Shown here: positions 36,046-47,968 of the stretch, in pieces
How the letters are laid out: each line of letters opens with the position of its first letter
How positions within the stretch are numbered: the stretch's first letter is position 1
NCBI GenBank assembly: GCA_025677815.1
Contig: JAIXMP010000009.1
Span: forward strand, 1,054,001-1,118,000
Length of the DNA stretch: 64,000 nt
From: Phascolomyces articulosus
Taxonomy: Eukaryota; Mucoromycota; Mucoromycetes; Mucorales; Lichtheimiaceae
Direction: 5' to 3'
Translations under genes and position numbers: made by a program
Notes under the pieces: generated by a model
What the model saw: only the letters and a program-made list of their open reading frames with translations
The model's database searches: none
What the model was told of the DNA's origin: nothing

Positions 36046-39000
36046 CTTGAAAATAAAGTGTACGAAGTAGGACTAATGATGGAAAAAAAAATATAAAAAC
36101 AGAAAGAAACCAAACGATCTGCTTTACCAGACGATGAAAAAAAAAAAAAAAAACTTTTTTGCCAAGTATATGTTTTTAGTGAGAGAAGGAGAAAGATAAA
36201 AAGTATCTCGCAGCAAAGATCAGTTTTTGGTAAATCCTCCACCTAATTATGACGTGGTTCGTTCATTTGATTGGTTCCATTGATTTTTCTTTCGGTGTTT
36301 CTTGGACTACAATTTCATTTGAAGTATAGTTCTGTTTTCTTTACGCTTTGACCAGTTTTCTTTTGTTTTGTTATTATTGCTGCTATATAAAAACGTTACT
36401 TTCTATTTTATATAAACAAGGAAGCAAAAGTGAGGTTATTATTATTGATCATTCAATTGATATTTATAAGTAAATAATGATGTTGAAGGGTGATAAATAG
36501 AGTAGTACATTCTATACATAGTATCATATTGGATAATACAAACAAGCAAATACAAAGCTTCAATCATTGGATATGTACATATGAATGCAGAAAGTGGTCT
36601 AGATGGATAAATACGCACATGTCCATGTTTTTCATAAAGATAGGTTATTATTCTATTGCAACTAACTATTTGGAAATGTCGTCAATAAGGTATTATTATT
36701 TATAAACAATAATAGTGCAATCACCTACGTACCCCTTTATTTTAAAAACAAAAACCTGTTTTTCAGTACGTTGTAAGTAGTAGCATTATCCACTCAAGAA
36801 ATAGTTTTTATACTTGTGATACATAAAAATGATCTTTATGGGATTGAATTAGATCTTCTACGGTAGTACCACACGGCTTATTTATGTCCCCTTATTGATT
36901 TTTGTCATGAAAAGGAATTATTTATATTGCTTTATATATTGGTCCACTTGATATATCAAAAGCACAAAGGACCGGGGTAATAATTCGAGATGCATTAGTA
37001 AATCAACAATTATTGATATTTGACATGACTTGTGTAGTATTTATAGGTAATGCCAGTAAATTCAATTGGCAACATTTCAGTCCACTTAAGACGACAATAT
37101 CATGATGCAAAAGGAAACTTACTGCTTAAAATTTATTGTATTTGGTGGTCATGCAATTTAAGTTCATATTATATACAAAATAAAACACCTATAATTCATC
37201 ATGTTACTGAAACTTCTACCTATCAATTATTATTGGAGATAAATGATTCTCTCTTTTTTCTATACATATTATATGAAGAAACTGATGCTATTTTTATTTT
37301 TATTCTTATTTATCTATCAAGCAATGATATATAATACTGGCACTCTTTAATACGAGAGCAACTCATGTAGGTATGCTATAAGTAGGAAACCTTTTTTGTA
37401 ATATCTATAAAAAAATGAATAGCCAGAGAAGTGTTGATTGTCTGTTCTATATGTGTATATATCCTCATCAATGAATGAAAAACCAATTATTCCGTTAATT
37501 ATCACCACAGTAATGTAATCACGCTAATAAAAAAAAACAGCTGAACAGTTGTTTCCATTTGTTCTGATAAGTCGTAAAATTATCTTTGAGCATGGCTTAG
37601 TATATTATAGTGAAGAAATAGATTGTTTTAACTGTCAACATTATATTGTGTTACGAATAAAACGTGTAAAATCGAGGGGTCTTCTCACATCAGTCCTCTA
37701 CATTTCCATACCTTTTTGCTTCATTGCTAAAAAACATTTGATAGCAAAGAAACAAATATACAATGCCATTATACAGATAATAACTTTTACTTTCCCAATA
37801 GAATATTTGAATGAATAGTTTTTTCCAATATTTGTCAATGCCTCCCAGATATCTAAAAACATCTGGGCAGGAGGATGACTTTAAAGGTGATACTGTTACA
37901 CTGCATAAACACATACGGGATTTTAATGTTGGATGGCCATCCACATTTCCAATTTGATGTGTAATTCCATTTCAACTGGCATAATATTGCGTAATCATGA
38001 ACTTACAATGTCTAAAACATGTCAATAAAATAGACCATGGGCACCGAGGCAAAAAAAAAAAAAGTGAGGGGTGGATATAAGCTTTCTTTGACAAAGACAC
38101 GAGTTGTTCTCCCTTTTTTTAATGTCTATTCCACCATACCATCTGAAATTCCTTACCACCACTTTCAGTTTACTATCTTTAAAAGAAATATTTCATCTGT
38201 TCGACATTGTATATCTTGATCTACCTAAATCAACGAAAAGGATACCACTGAACACCATAATAATACATCCTTTATCATTCTTTCAATTTTACAATTTTAC
38301 AATTTTAGTGCTTATTTATCTGCAAGTAAACACTTTTCAGACAAACTTGAGTTTCTACGGATGAAAATATAATATGCCAAGTACAAACATATCTAATACA
38401 ATCTTCAGAAAAAATGTATACTACCTTCTGTACTTACAGAACAGTATTATATGGGTGTTGACAACTATCACTACAATAAACGTTGCGAGCCAACCAAAAC
38501 AATTCCCAATAATAATGTGCCTAAACCAGATTATTATACCTACCAAACTTGTTTGTATTTCTAACAGGAAAGTACGACCAAATGTACATCAATTAAGACG
38601 ATAAAGAAAAAAAGCAGCATGAAATATGCAATATGTATCATATACGAAAATGCTTACTGTTACCCAAATCTCTGATAACCTATACTATACACATGATCGA
38701 ACAAATATCAAGCAATACAACCGCGTTTTTGCATTCACCCATCTATTTCCAGAATTCATGAACGAGCTCAACTCTGATTATGATCAACCACTTCAAGATT
38801 TGATGATTCGATTTTATGGTCTGTTGGCAAAAAAAGATACAGAATATTGCGTTTTAAAAAGTTCAATAAAAAACTGAATAGTTCAATATTATACCTTTTA
38901 CCATCATAGACATGCAAAGATATTAAACATAAGATAAATATCGATGCAGCAACATCATTCAAAATCTACAATGCCATCGGCTAAACCATGAATCTGACAA

Positions 39001-40991
39001 GAGCTTATGTTACAAACGACCAACGTATCAATAAAGACGATCACTTTACTATACAAAAATAAGGTTTATCTTCTCCTCCTGACTCAATGATGGTGGTGAT
39101 AAAGATGAATATTTTTTTGTTACCTGGGTCCAGCGAAACAGAAAGAATCAAATTAGCACATGAACGCCAACAGGTACTTCAGCGAAGATAAAACTTTTAA
39201 TGAAATTTTTACATATCAACAATTATCAAGGTTAGTGGCGATAAAGAAGGATAACTTGTGCTAGTGTCATGAAGAAAGTGATAAATATCAAGCGGCTATA
39301 TACTTTAATCTCAACAAGTTAACGGAAAACATGGATGATCCTTCAGCACACTAAGTAATTCTATCTGAGGTTTCATTTAACAATTGTATTAACCCCGCAA
39401 TTAAAACGCACACACACACACAATCAGAACAACACTGTAAAGCTATAGGATGTGTCAGAATCGAGCATAAAGATAATTTATTCTTTAATTGTGATTTACC
39501 CAAAAGATCATGTAACAATATTTATTTATGCAAACCAGTATAGTAGAGTCGGTCGGCTAAGCAACTTTGTAAACTCTCACTACCAATAATTCAGAGAATT
39601 GTCTGAAGGGTTGATCATAGTGACCTATTTTATCATTAAAAGGGAAGATTATTAAAGATCCAAAGTAATGATGATACATAGACTAAGGAATGAATACTCT
39701 CAGCTTAAATACTTGGATGGAAAAAAAAACGATATATTCATACATTCTACTTGATTAACTCGATTATTATTTGATTTATTCCTTTGACAAAAAAATGTTC
39801 TATTACTTCATTCCTTAAATTACTAACCCTATCTCCATTAAATTACTGCTGATATTATATAAAAAAATATGACATCATATATTATTATGTATTACTTTTC
39901 AATGTAACAGCATAAGAACGGATCCACAGGTATATACTATTAAATATAGTCAAAAGGTACTAAAAGTGCATCTATAACGTACGATGATGCTTTTTTATTT
40001 GGAGAATGTGAGGGATTTTTTAATGAAACTCAAAAATGAAAAAAAAACGCCTAAATATTGGACGTTGCTGCTTGACGAGCTTCTTTGAAATATCATTTTT
40101 CATATATGGAATAGTTGCCAAATGCTGTCCCTTGAAAAATGTTTTACTCTTTACAACATCGTTGTTACTGCCCAGGTCTATGTTTACAGTTAGGGAGTAC
40201 TTTCTTCTCTGTGCGACCTTTGAGTGCGCATGCAGGGGCTCCCCAATCTTGTTTCGAACTTTAAAGGGGAAATACGATGATAGTAAACTCGATAATTTCA
40301 AGACGACCGAAGGACTGCCTTTCCTTCAGACAAAAAATAAAACTGTATCCTTGGTCTATAAATGTATATAATATATAGTAGTAATAGTACTCGAAATGGG
40401 AAATATAATTGACTACATTTCCACGCCTTAGCATTTACACCTTGTGTTGCACCAAAAACAGTAAAACTTATTGAATTACATTGGGCGTTTTAATCAATGT
40501 TTCTATTATGATACAAATAAATATGCAACTGTGCGCCACTTGCAGATAATAAAGCAAATAAACATGGAAAATACATGATGGTAGTAATAAAATAGACTTC
40601 TTTTTAATGCCATATTAATGGAGTAATAAAAGTTATGTCTTTTCCATACATATTTTCTTTAAAACAATAAGAATAGCCAATCATATATGATGATACTGTC
40701 GTTTGTATTATACATATCTTTGCCTTTATTATTTGGTGTGTCTGAACAAAAAATGGGATTTGAAAAATATAAAAAAGGCAAAGTAATGTATATACTTATT
40801 GTGTGCTTTTTTATGCATGAAATGCTGATAAACCTCCTCAAGTATTTGTTGGAATGACCCTTTTCTAAAAATGGTTACTTTAATCCTCCCTCTCTTTCTT
40901 TCCCTTTTTTCTCTCAAACAACGTTGACTTTATATCATATTTCTTTTTCTTTTCTTTTTCGATCACTTTTTTGTGCTTGAACAAACCTATC
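36046..40991. other. long gene-poor region
   Basis: Almost 5 kb without a supported gene. Open stretches at 38446-38556 and 38626-38877 (plus strand) have a less biased amino-acid mix than their surroundings and might be remains of an old coding element, but they are in different frames and I recognise no family. A CA run lies at about 39409-39422. The last 120 bases, pyrimidine-rich, are the promoter of the P450 at 40992. Confidence 0.5.
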
Positions 40992-43496
40992 ATGTCGAAT
41001 ATATTATTAGCAAATGGAGAAAAATCCATGTTACCCACAACAAAAATACCGTCTTTTATTGTCCAATTATTTACACGTCTTTTTAAAAGCGATTCCACAA
41101 CAACACCGTTATCACGCCACATTACCGGCATTGTAGCTATTTTTTCAATGTGGGGGATATATAACTATGTGATCCGTAATGTCTATCGAAAGATATTTAC
41201 AAAAGAATCATTGCAAATTCCAACACCTAAGGGAAAACTCCCTTATTTTGGTACGTTTTTTGTTAAAGAGACACCCTATTTTTCGATAAACTATTGATTT
41301 GTGATCCTTTTTTTAGGTCATTTTTTTCAAATCATCAACACTATTCCTAGTCTAAAATTTGATGAATTTCATAGACAATATGGTGCGTTATGGATCTTTA
41401 TCTTAATATCCTTGAAATTATGATTGCCTTTTTTTCTAATGATGATTATTTAATTCTTTTTAAACAGGTCCCATTTTACAACTGACAATGGGGGTTAAAC
41501 CATGGATTGTTATTGGTGATAAATATATTGCAAATGATATACTCAAATCCAAAGGGGCTGTGACCTCGGGCCGCCCCTATCACCTCTTTCTTTTCAAATA
41601 CCATACTCTTGGTGCAAGGTAAGCAATGGTGGATAATAATAGTATTTTTTTTTGCATATGGTGCTGATGGAAGTTGATGTGATGTATATCTATTTTTATC
41701 TATCATTATTTAGAGGTCCAACATTTACAAATCCTGATAAACGATGGAAGAAGGTCCGTTCAGAAGGTAAATAGAAAATCAACACAAAAAAAAAAAATGG
41801 CAATGATCATCATCATCATCATCATGTTATAAGAAACGTATGAATTAATCAATTATTTTTTTTTCTCACCGCTTATATAATAACAATAGTTCAAGAAATA
41901 TTGGCACCCAAAAACATTGATAGCATATGTAGTACCATTGAACAAGAAGCAACTCGATTCTGTAACTTGTTATGTAACTGGACCAGAGAGCATCCAAATA
42001 CAGGGATCGATATTGTTAAAGACTCGCGCCTTGTGTCACTGAATATAATTATGCAAACATGCTTTGGAAGAACCATTGAATCACCAGAAGATCCATTATT
42101 CAATGCCATCATTGATCTCATTGATACTACAATGAAATGGGGTGGTCCTGAATCTAATGTTCTTGGTTTCCTTCCTTTGTTTCGAAAAATGATTGATTTT
42201 TTTAATCAAAGTGAAAAAAAGATGGCTGATTTTATTGAACAAAAACGAAATCCCATTATTAACCAACTGATTCAAGAATCATTAGAAGCCGATACACCTT
42301 GTTTTGTCAAGGAAATGGATAAAGTAAAAGATGAACAAGGTTTTGAATATGATGATATTCTTGCCACTATGTGTAAGTTTTTTTTTTTTTTAGAGAATAT
42401 CATGATCATCCATGATTCTTTTTATTATAGTGCTGTTGTGTTCATATATTACTATAATATTACAATACCAATAACATAAGCAATATATGATATATATTTT
42501 ATAGTTAGTATGCTAAATGCCGGTGGCGATACCACTGCAGTGACAATATCTTGGGCTTTCGTCACATTATGTCATCACCGAGATACCCAACGCAAAATCC
42601 AACAAGAAATTGATACATTTATTAAAAAGTATAATCGCTTTCCTACATTTAAAGAAAGAGATCAATTTCCTTTTATGATATCCACTCAAAAGGAATGTTT
42701 TCGGTATCGACCAGCGAATCATATTGCTCTTCCGCATGAATCCACAAAAGATTGTAAGTGACTAGCTGGGAGGGAAAAACATATGATACAAATTACATGT
42801 TTCAGAGACTCACACACCATCATTTTTTCTTCGATATTCTATTCTGCACTGTTCTATAGTTGAATACAATGGCTGTTTTATTCCAAAGGGAACAACAATT
42901 TTATCCAACACCTATTCCATGAGTCATAACACTAGTTATTATGAATATCCTGATCAATTTATGCCCGAACGTTTTATTGATGACCCAGCACCATTCTATA
43001 CATCTGTTAATAGTGATATTGAGAAACGTCATCACTTTGCATTTGGATGGGGAAGGTAAAGTAAAATAAACATAATAGTAAATGGAGAATGCATACAATT
43101 TTTATGTGATCATGATGATACAGCATGTACTTTTTTTTGATAATTTATACTCTAACTTGTCGTTTTTTATGTGTATATAATAATATAGACGTGTTTGCCC
43201 TGGTATTTATCTTGTGAGTATATAGAAGCATTTGTATATCTTTATCGCGAACTTAAAGACTTATATACATGGTTAACTTTTTTTGTTTTTTGTTGTCATA
43301 GGCTGAGGTATCACTTTTCCATGTTTGGGTCCGTGTTTTTGCCAGCACGACAATTGAACCACCTTTAGATAATATGGGAAAACCAATCTATCCCAATCTG
43401 AATGCGTACTATAATGGAGGAATTGTTGTTAAGCCGTTAGAAAAAGCAAATCTTCGATTTGTTGAACGCACGGATCGTATCCAATATAATTCATAA
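40992..43496 (+). CDS. cytochrome P450 (nine exons, paralogue of the 9-11 kb gene)
   Basis: Haem-thiolate mono-oxygenase, probably ER-anchored. Exons: 40992-41250, 41317-41382, 41468-41618, 41714-41766, 41890-42372, 42505-42753, 42860-43055, 43189-43213, 43302-43496, giving 558 residues. The N-terminus is longer than in its paralogue, with a membrane helix (HITGIVAIFSMWGIYNYVI) before IPTPKGKLPYFG. I-helix AGGDTT is at about 343-348; ExxR appears as KECFRYRP; PERF is present; the haem loop is FGWGRRVCPG with Cys about 489, again encoded by a 25-base exon. Phases and several exon lengths are the same as in the gene at 9066-11332, so the two arose by duplication. Substrate unknown. Confidence 0.92.
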
Positions 43497-44233
43497 TTTG
43501 GGTAGGGTATTTTTTTATGTATCAAAGTGGTGATTTTATATGGCAGTTCCTATTTCTGAAAGGGGTTAAATAAAAAAAAGTAATGTCAGTAACGATTTGA
43601 GTCTGTATATTATCCAATGCTATTGACCGGGTCAGCATTATTATAAATATTGTGAGGGCCTCCCATTTTTTTACATGGTAATGATCCTTCAACACAATGT
43701 AACCCTCTCTGAAATTTTGTTTTAGAAATCATGATGAAGATGAGGATAGTAGCTATCATATTTATTAGCTCGTTATAAAAAAATGAAGGAAGAATATTAT
43801 AAATAATAGAATATGTTGAAATATATTGTAAATAAGAATTTTTCCCTAATTGTAGTAATTCTTCCAAACAAACAGTTTTAATTCAATTAATAATAACACC
43901 TTTTACATAATGTAAATTCTTTTAAACTCGTGTTTTAGATCGAAAACAAAAATATGTTTTGCTTAATATATTAATATATGGATCAACCCACCGATACGTA
44001 AGGGAGAAAATACGATTAATAACATGGAATGCTGAACTTTGTCAATTTCTGAAATAAGGGTAGTTGCCACTCATCAAGCAGTCAAGGCAGCAAACAAACT
44101 CGCCTGTTTCCCATTCACCGGGATATATTTATATAAGGCTAAATGAGTACATCAATACTTCATAGTTCAACTTTTCATCCTTGAAATATGGATAACCTGA
44201 TTCCGTAATCAAAGAAACAATGGTCTCACATTC
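43497..44233. other. intergenic region downstream of the second P450
   Basis: AT-rich; no gene seen. It leads into copy 2 of the dispersed repeat. Confidence 0.6.
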
Positions 44234-44894
44234 GGCCAGCATAAAGTACATATAAAAAAAGAGTAGTAGTAATAATAATTATAAAGAAGTTACAAAGATA
44301 CGACAGACAGCACAACAAGAAACAGCTACCATATCCCGCTCGCAATGATAACACGTTGTTTAAGTGCAACTTTAGTCAGCACAGGAACATAAAGGATGAG
44401 AATCAACAAGACGATGGTAAAGATGGCACCATAGTACATATGCCATTTTACTTGCGGGTGTAAGCACAAGAGGTCTATTATGCTATATTTTTTGAGTGTT
44501 TAAGTTCTAGTTGACATGTGAAATTCTTGTAGCCAATAAAGAACCTCCAAACACAACTTTTTTGATATAGTCACGTGTTCCTTGGATCAATACTTTCTAA
44601 TGCCACATTGTAACAAAGAAAACAATATTAGCAATCGTTATGATAAATTATCTATAGTAATAAAAAAATATTTAATATAGTGTAAATATATATTACAGTG
44701 TTTTTCTTGGTAATAAAACAGCTGTATGATGTTGTAGAAAAAAAAAAAGAATTATGCGATATTACCATGTATTGTATACAAAATGATTTATGAAAAGGAT
44801 TGCATTTGTTTTCGAATTGACTAAACTTTATTATACCTGAAACTTGATACTAATATTATATGACGTTAATAAAAATAATGGACGTTTATTGTTT
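44234..44894 (-). repeat. dispersed repeat, copy 2 (inverted)
   Basis: Reverse complement of the sequence at 20156-20778, with high identity over most of its length and a few small indels (for example an extra GTAGTAGTAATAATA-like run near 44260-44280). The match ends close to 44894, after GACGTTTATTGTT, and weakens near 44234 at CGGCCAGC. Because both outer edges are shared while flanks differ, these look like two insertions of one element family and not a simple local duplication. Confidence 0.8.
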
Positions 44895-46026
44895 ATAGTA
44901 TTATTGCATTGTCTTGAATCGCTGGGCTCTTAAAGCGAAATGAGAGCGTCCATGGTTCCGATACCGCACATATCTGGCTAGTATAAAGTCGGAAAATACG
45001 TATAGACGATTAAATTTTCACGACCAATATAGAGCTATGTTAAAATGCTCTTTTATCATTAAAACAATAGGATAATAAAATATTCAATAGCAATCAATAG
45101 TAGCATGATACCAAAATTTATTATGATTTTCTCTTTTAACCTTTCAATAGTTGGATTCCTAAGAACTACCAAATGAGTAATAATAGGTTGACTTTCATTA
45201 ATCAAAGTGAGGTTTTCATTGTTCCAATCCTTGACAACATCAAAGTACAGTAAGGTGGAGAAAGTAAATAGACAGCCGCGGAATTGACACGTTCTTTCAG
45301 TTATTTCTTATTGTTGCGATCAAAAATAGACTAATAGAACACGTTTTATACAGATCTAAAATACAAGAGACAAGAGATTTAAAACAAGTTATTGGCCGTA
45401 TATTATTATCAGATTAAATTTGGATACGTACAATTAGCGAACGAGAAAAAAAAAGTAAACAATCATATTACCAGTGACAAGGTGTATAAAGTTAAGCTTT
45501 TGTGTATTTGTTCGTTTATTAAAAAAAATATACATTGATAAATATATAATTCATCATCAAAAGCATATATCCGTGAATGATAGAATCTACCACAATATCA
45601 AGTGTCGACAGTGTCATTAAGAAAATAAAATGATGGCATGCATCACAACCATTAGCAATAATCATGAACAACTATTTCCTCCAAAGTATTTATATCTTGC
45701 TTATCATGATATAATTGATGTGTCACCCATTAGTAACAAAATCATGCAATTGCAATGTCCGCACCCATTGCCATCCTTCAATCGGACCTTTTTTTTTTTT
45801 TGGCTGGCACGGGACAAACAAAATGCTCATCCACTTTGTTCAGTTCAAACAATATAATCCTCTCCCTCTCTCTTTTTCTTTTTTTTTTTTGTTTCTCCTT
45901 TTTTATAATTCCTTTACAACCACCCCTCTCCTCCACATTATATACATATCATATTTATTCTATCATACTAGCTCTATTTTTTTTATTTATAAAATAACCC
46001 ATATATAAATATATTTATATATACCC
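44895..46026. other. intergenic region upstream of the LRR gene
   Basis: No gene seen. The final 200 bases are pyrimidine-rich with TA runs, fitting a promoter and leader for the gene at 46027. Confidence 0.55.
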
Positions 46027-47391
46027 ATGATAACAGAAACCAACACAACGTTCGGTTTAGTAACGCCTGGGAACTCTCAAGAGTTGAGAGACTTTACTGA
46101 TGAACAAGCAGAATCAGACATGGTGGATGTACTTCATGACCAACTCATTCACAATGTAGAATGGATTGATACCGACGCTTCAGAAGACGAAGACTATTTA
46201 CCCCAAAACCAACATACCCTTGTCCCTTCTCCACCTCGTCTAAAACGTAGTCGGTCCAACAGTGTATCCACCGCCTCTTCCGCAGTCGAAGAAGTAGAAA
46301 ATAATGAATCTCCCGGTCAAAAAGTACGAAAAGCGATTGATGTTGCTGTAGATACAGGTGTAGATTCGGTTGACCTTAGGTAAAGCTTCATCTTCATTAT
46401 CAACATGGCCGTCTATTATAAAATTCCAAAACCCATCATCGTTGTATAAATTCGGGACCAACAACTCATTCCTACTCTGAAATTATTCAAGTTGCTTAGG
46501 ATTAACGGAATTACCCACCGAATTTTTGGACGTTCAATATATTACAGTGATCAAAAAGGATTCAGTCAAGAATACTGCATTAAAACTTTATCTTTCTGGA
46601 AACCAATTGACAGTATTTCCTACCCCTCTTTTTGCGTTAAAAAACTTGTCTGTTCTCAGTTTACGTAAGTTTATTATCCTCAGTTTTTACCATCCGTTTG
46701 AACAAAAAGGGAAAAATAAATGATTTATTAGATGGGAAAATAAACAAATTTCAAAACGAAATAGGTACCAATCGACTTGAAATCATCCCACCCGAAATTG
46801 GACTTTTGAAAAACCTTGTTGAAGTGTCCGTGGGTAATAATCTGTTGGTAAGTTATTTATTTATTGATGTGTAGTTGTATCTCCGGTGCCCATTCTAAAA
46901 AAAACCATCCATCCTCTTTTACATATATATAGAGACATGTACCTGCTGAATTGGTTGAATTACCCTTACTTACGATTCTCAACTTGACACCCAATCCATT
47001 CTTGACTAAACCATCCGCAAAGCCACCTCAGCAACCATCGATTCAATTATCTTCCATTTCTGTACCCACTTTGGTGGAAATCATGAGCCGGGAGATTTTA
47101 AAAGATACAACTACCACTATCCAAAATGGATCCTCTTGTTCATTTTCTTCTTGTTCTTCATCATTCCCACTTGCCATGGTAACCCATGACATGATACCCG
47201 ATGAATTACGAACAAAACTTGTCAACGTCTCAGAAATGAACGCATGTCATGCATGCCATAAAAAGTTTTGTCAACCTGCTGTAGAGCAAATTAATTGGCG
47301 TCAAGTGTTTGGTCGTCCCGATATTCCCATCACTTTTCGTTACTGTTCCATCTTTTGTAGTCATCATGATATAAACCTTCAACAGCAATAG
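46027..47391 (+). CDS. leucine-rich-repeat protein with C-terminal cysteine motif
   Basis: 355 residues in four exons: 46027-46379, 46492-46664, 46765-46847, 46933-47391. The first 115 residues are acidic and disordered with a basic RLKRSRSNS patch. Residues about 116-220 hold four or five leucine-rich repeats of the short type (LGLTELPTEFL, LYLSGNQLTVFPTPLF, LSLRTNRLEIIPPEIG, VSVGNNLLRHVPAEL, LNLTPNPF). The C-terminal third has CHACHKKFC and, 30 residues on, YCSIFCSHH, which could bind one metal ion. The repeat plus cysteine layout resembles uncharacterised LRR proteins of the LRRC58 kind found in many eukaryotes; I cannot assign a process. The start ATG follows a TA-rich promoter directly. 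Confidence 0.82.
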
Positions 47392-47968
47392 CACGTTGTT
47401 GCTTTCCTCCTTTCCAACAGCTTAACTTCTCATTTTGCATTCAGTCATCATCACCATGATCTATTGCTCTTGTTCTTTCCTACTTCACTGCCTTTTTTGT
47501 TTGTTTTTGATACCCCCCTCACTCTTACACTTATCTATTTCTTTTTTATCCATCTGTCCCTTTTTTTTTCTCTTGTGAATATTCTTCTTTCCCTTGTTTC
47601 TATTTTTTTTTATATATCAAAGTAAAAATATAAAAAAAAAATCAATTTGTACACATCCAATCCAATCTATGAATATATATATATAAATGCATCTCTTTCT
47701 TTTGCCTTTTTTGTATTAATCGGATAGATATAGAGGGAAAACCAAAGGGAAGAAGAATAGTAGTAGTAGGTAGTATTATTAAATAGGAATAATGACAAAG
47801 GGATGAATAAATAGAATAGCATCAACACAGAAAAATGTTGCTACTGTAGATAGGATAAGTAACAAAAAAAAAGGATAACGAAAAGGAAATATTACAAAAC
47901 AAAGATATTATGTTAAAAATAGAAGTATTACAATAAGAAAAAAAAACTACAAACTTTTTTTTTCTCTC
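47392..47968. other. intergenic region between convergent genes
   Basis: Shared 3' region of the LRR gene and the LCB3-type gene; T-rich on the left and A-rich on the right, as expected for two opposed polyadenylation zones. No gene seen. Confidence 0.65.
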
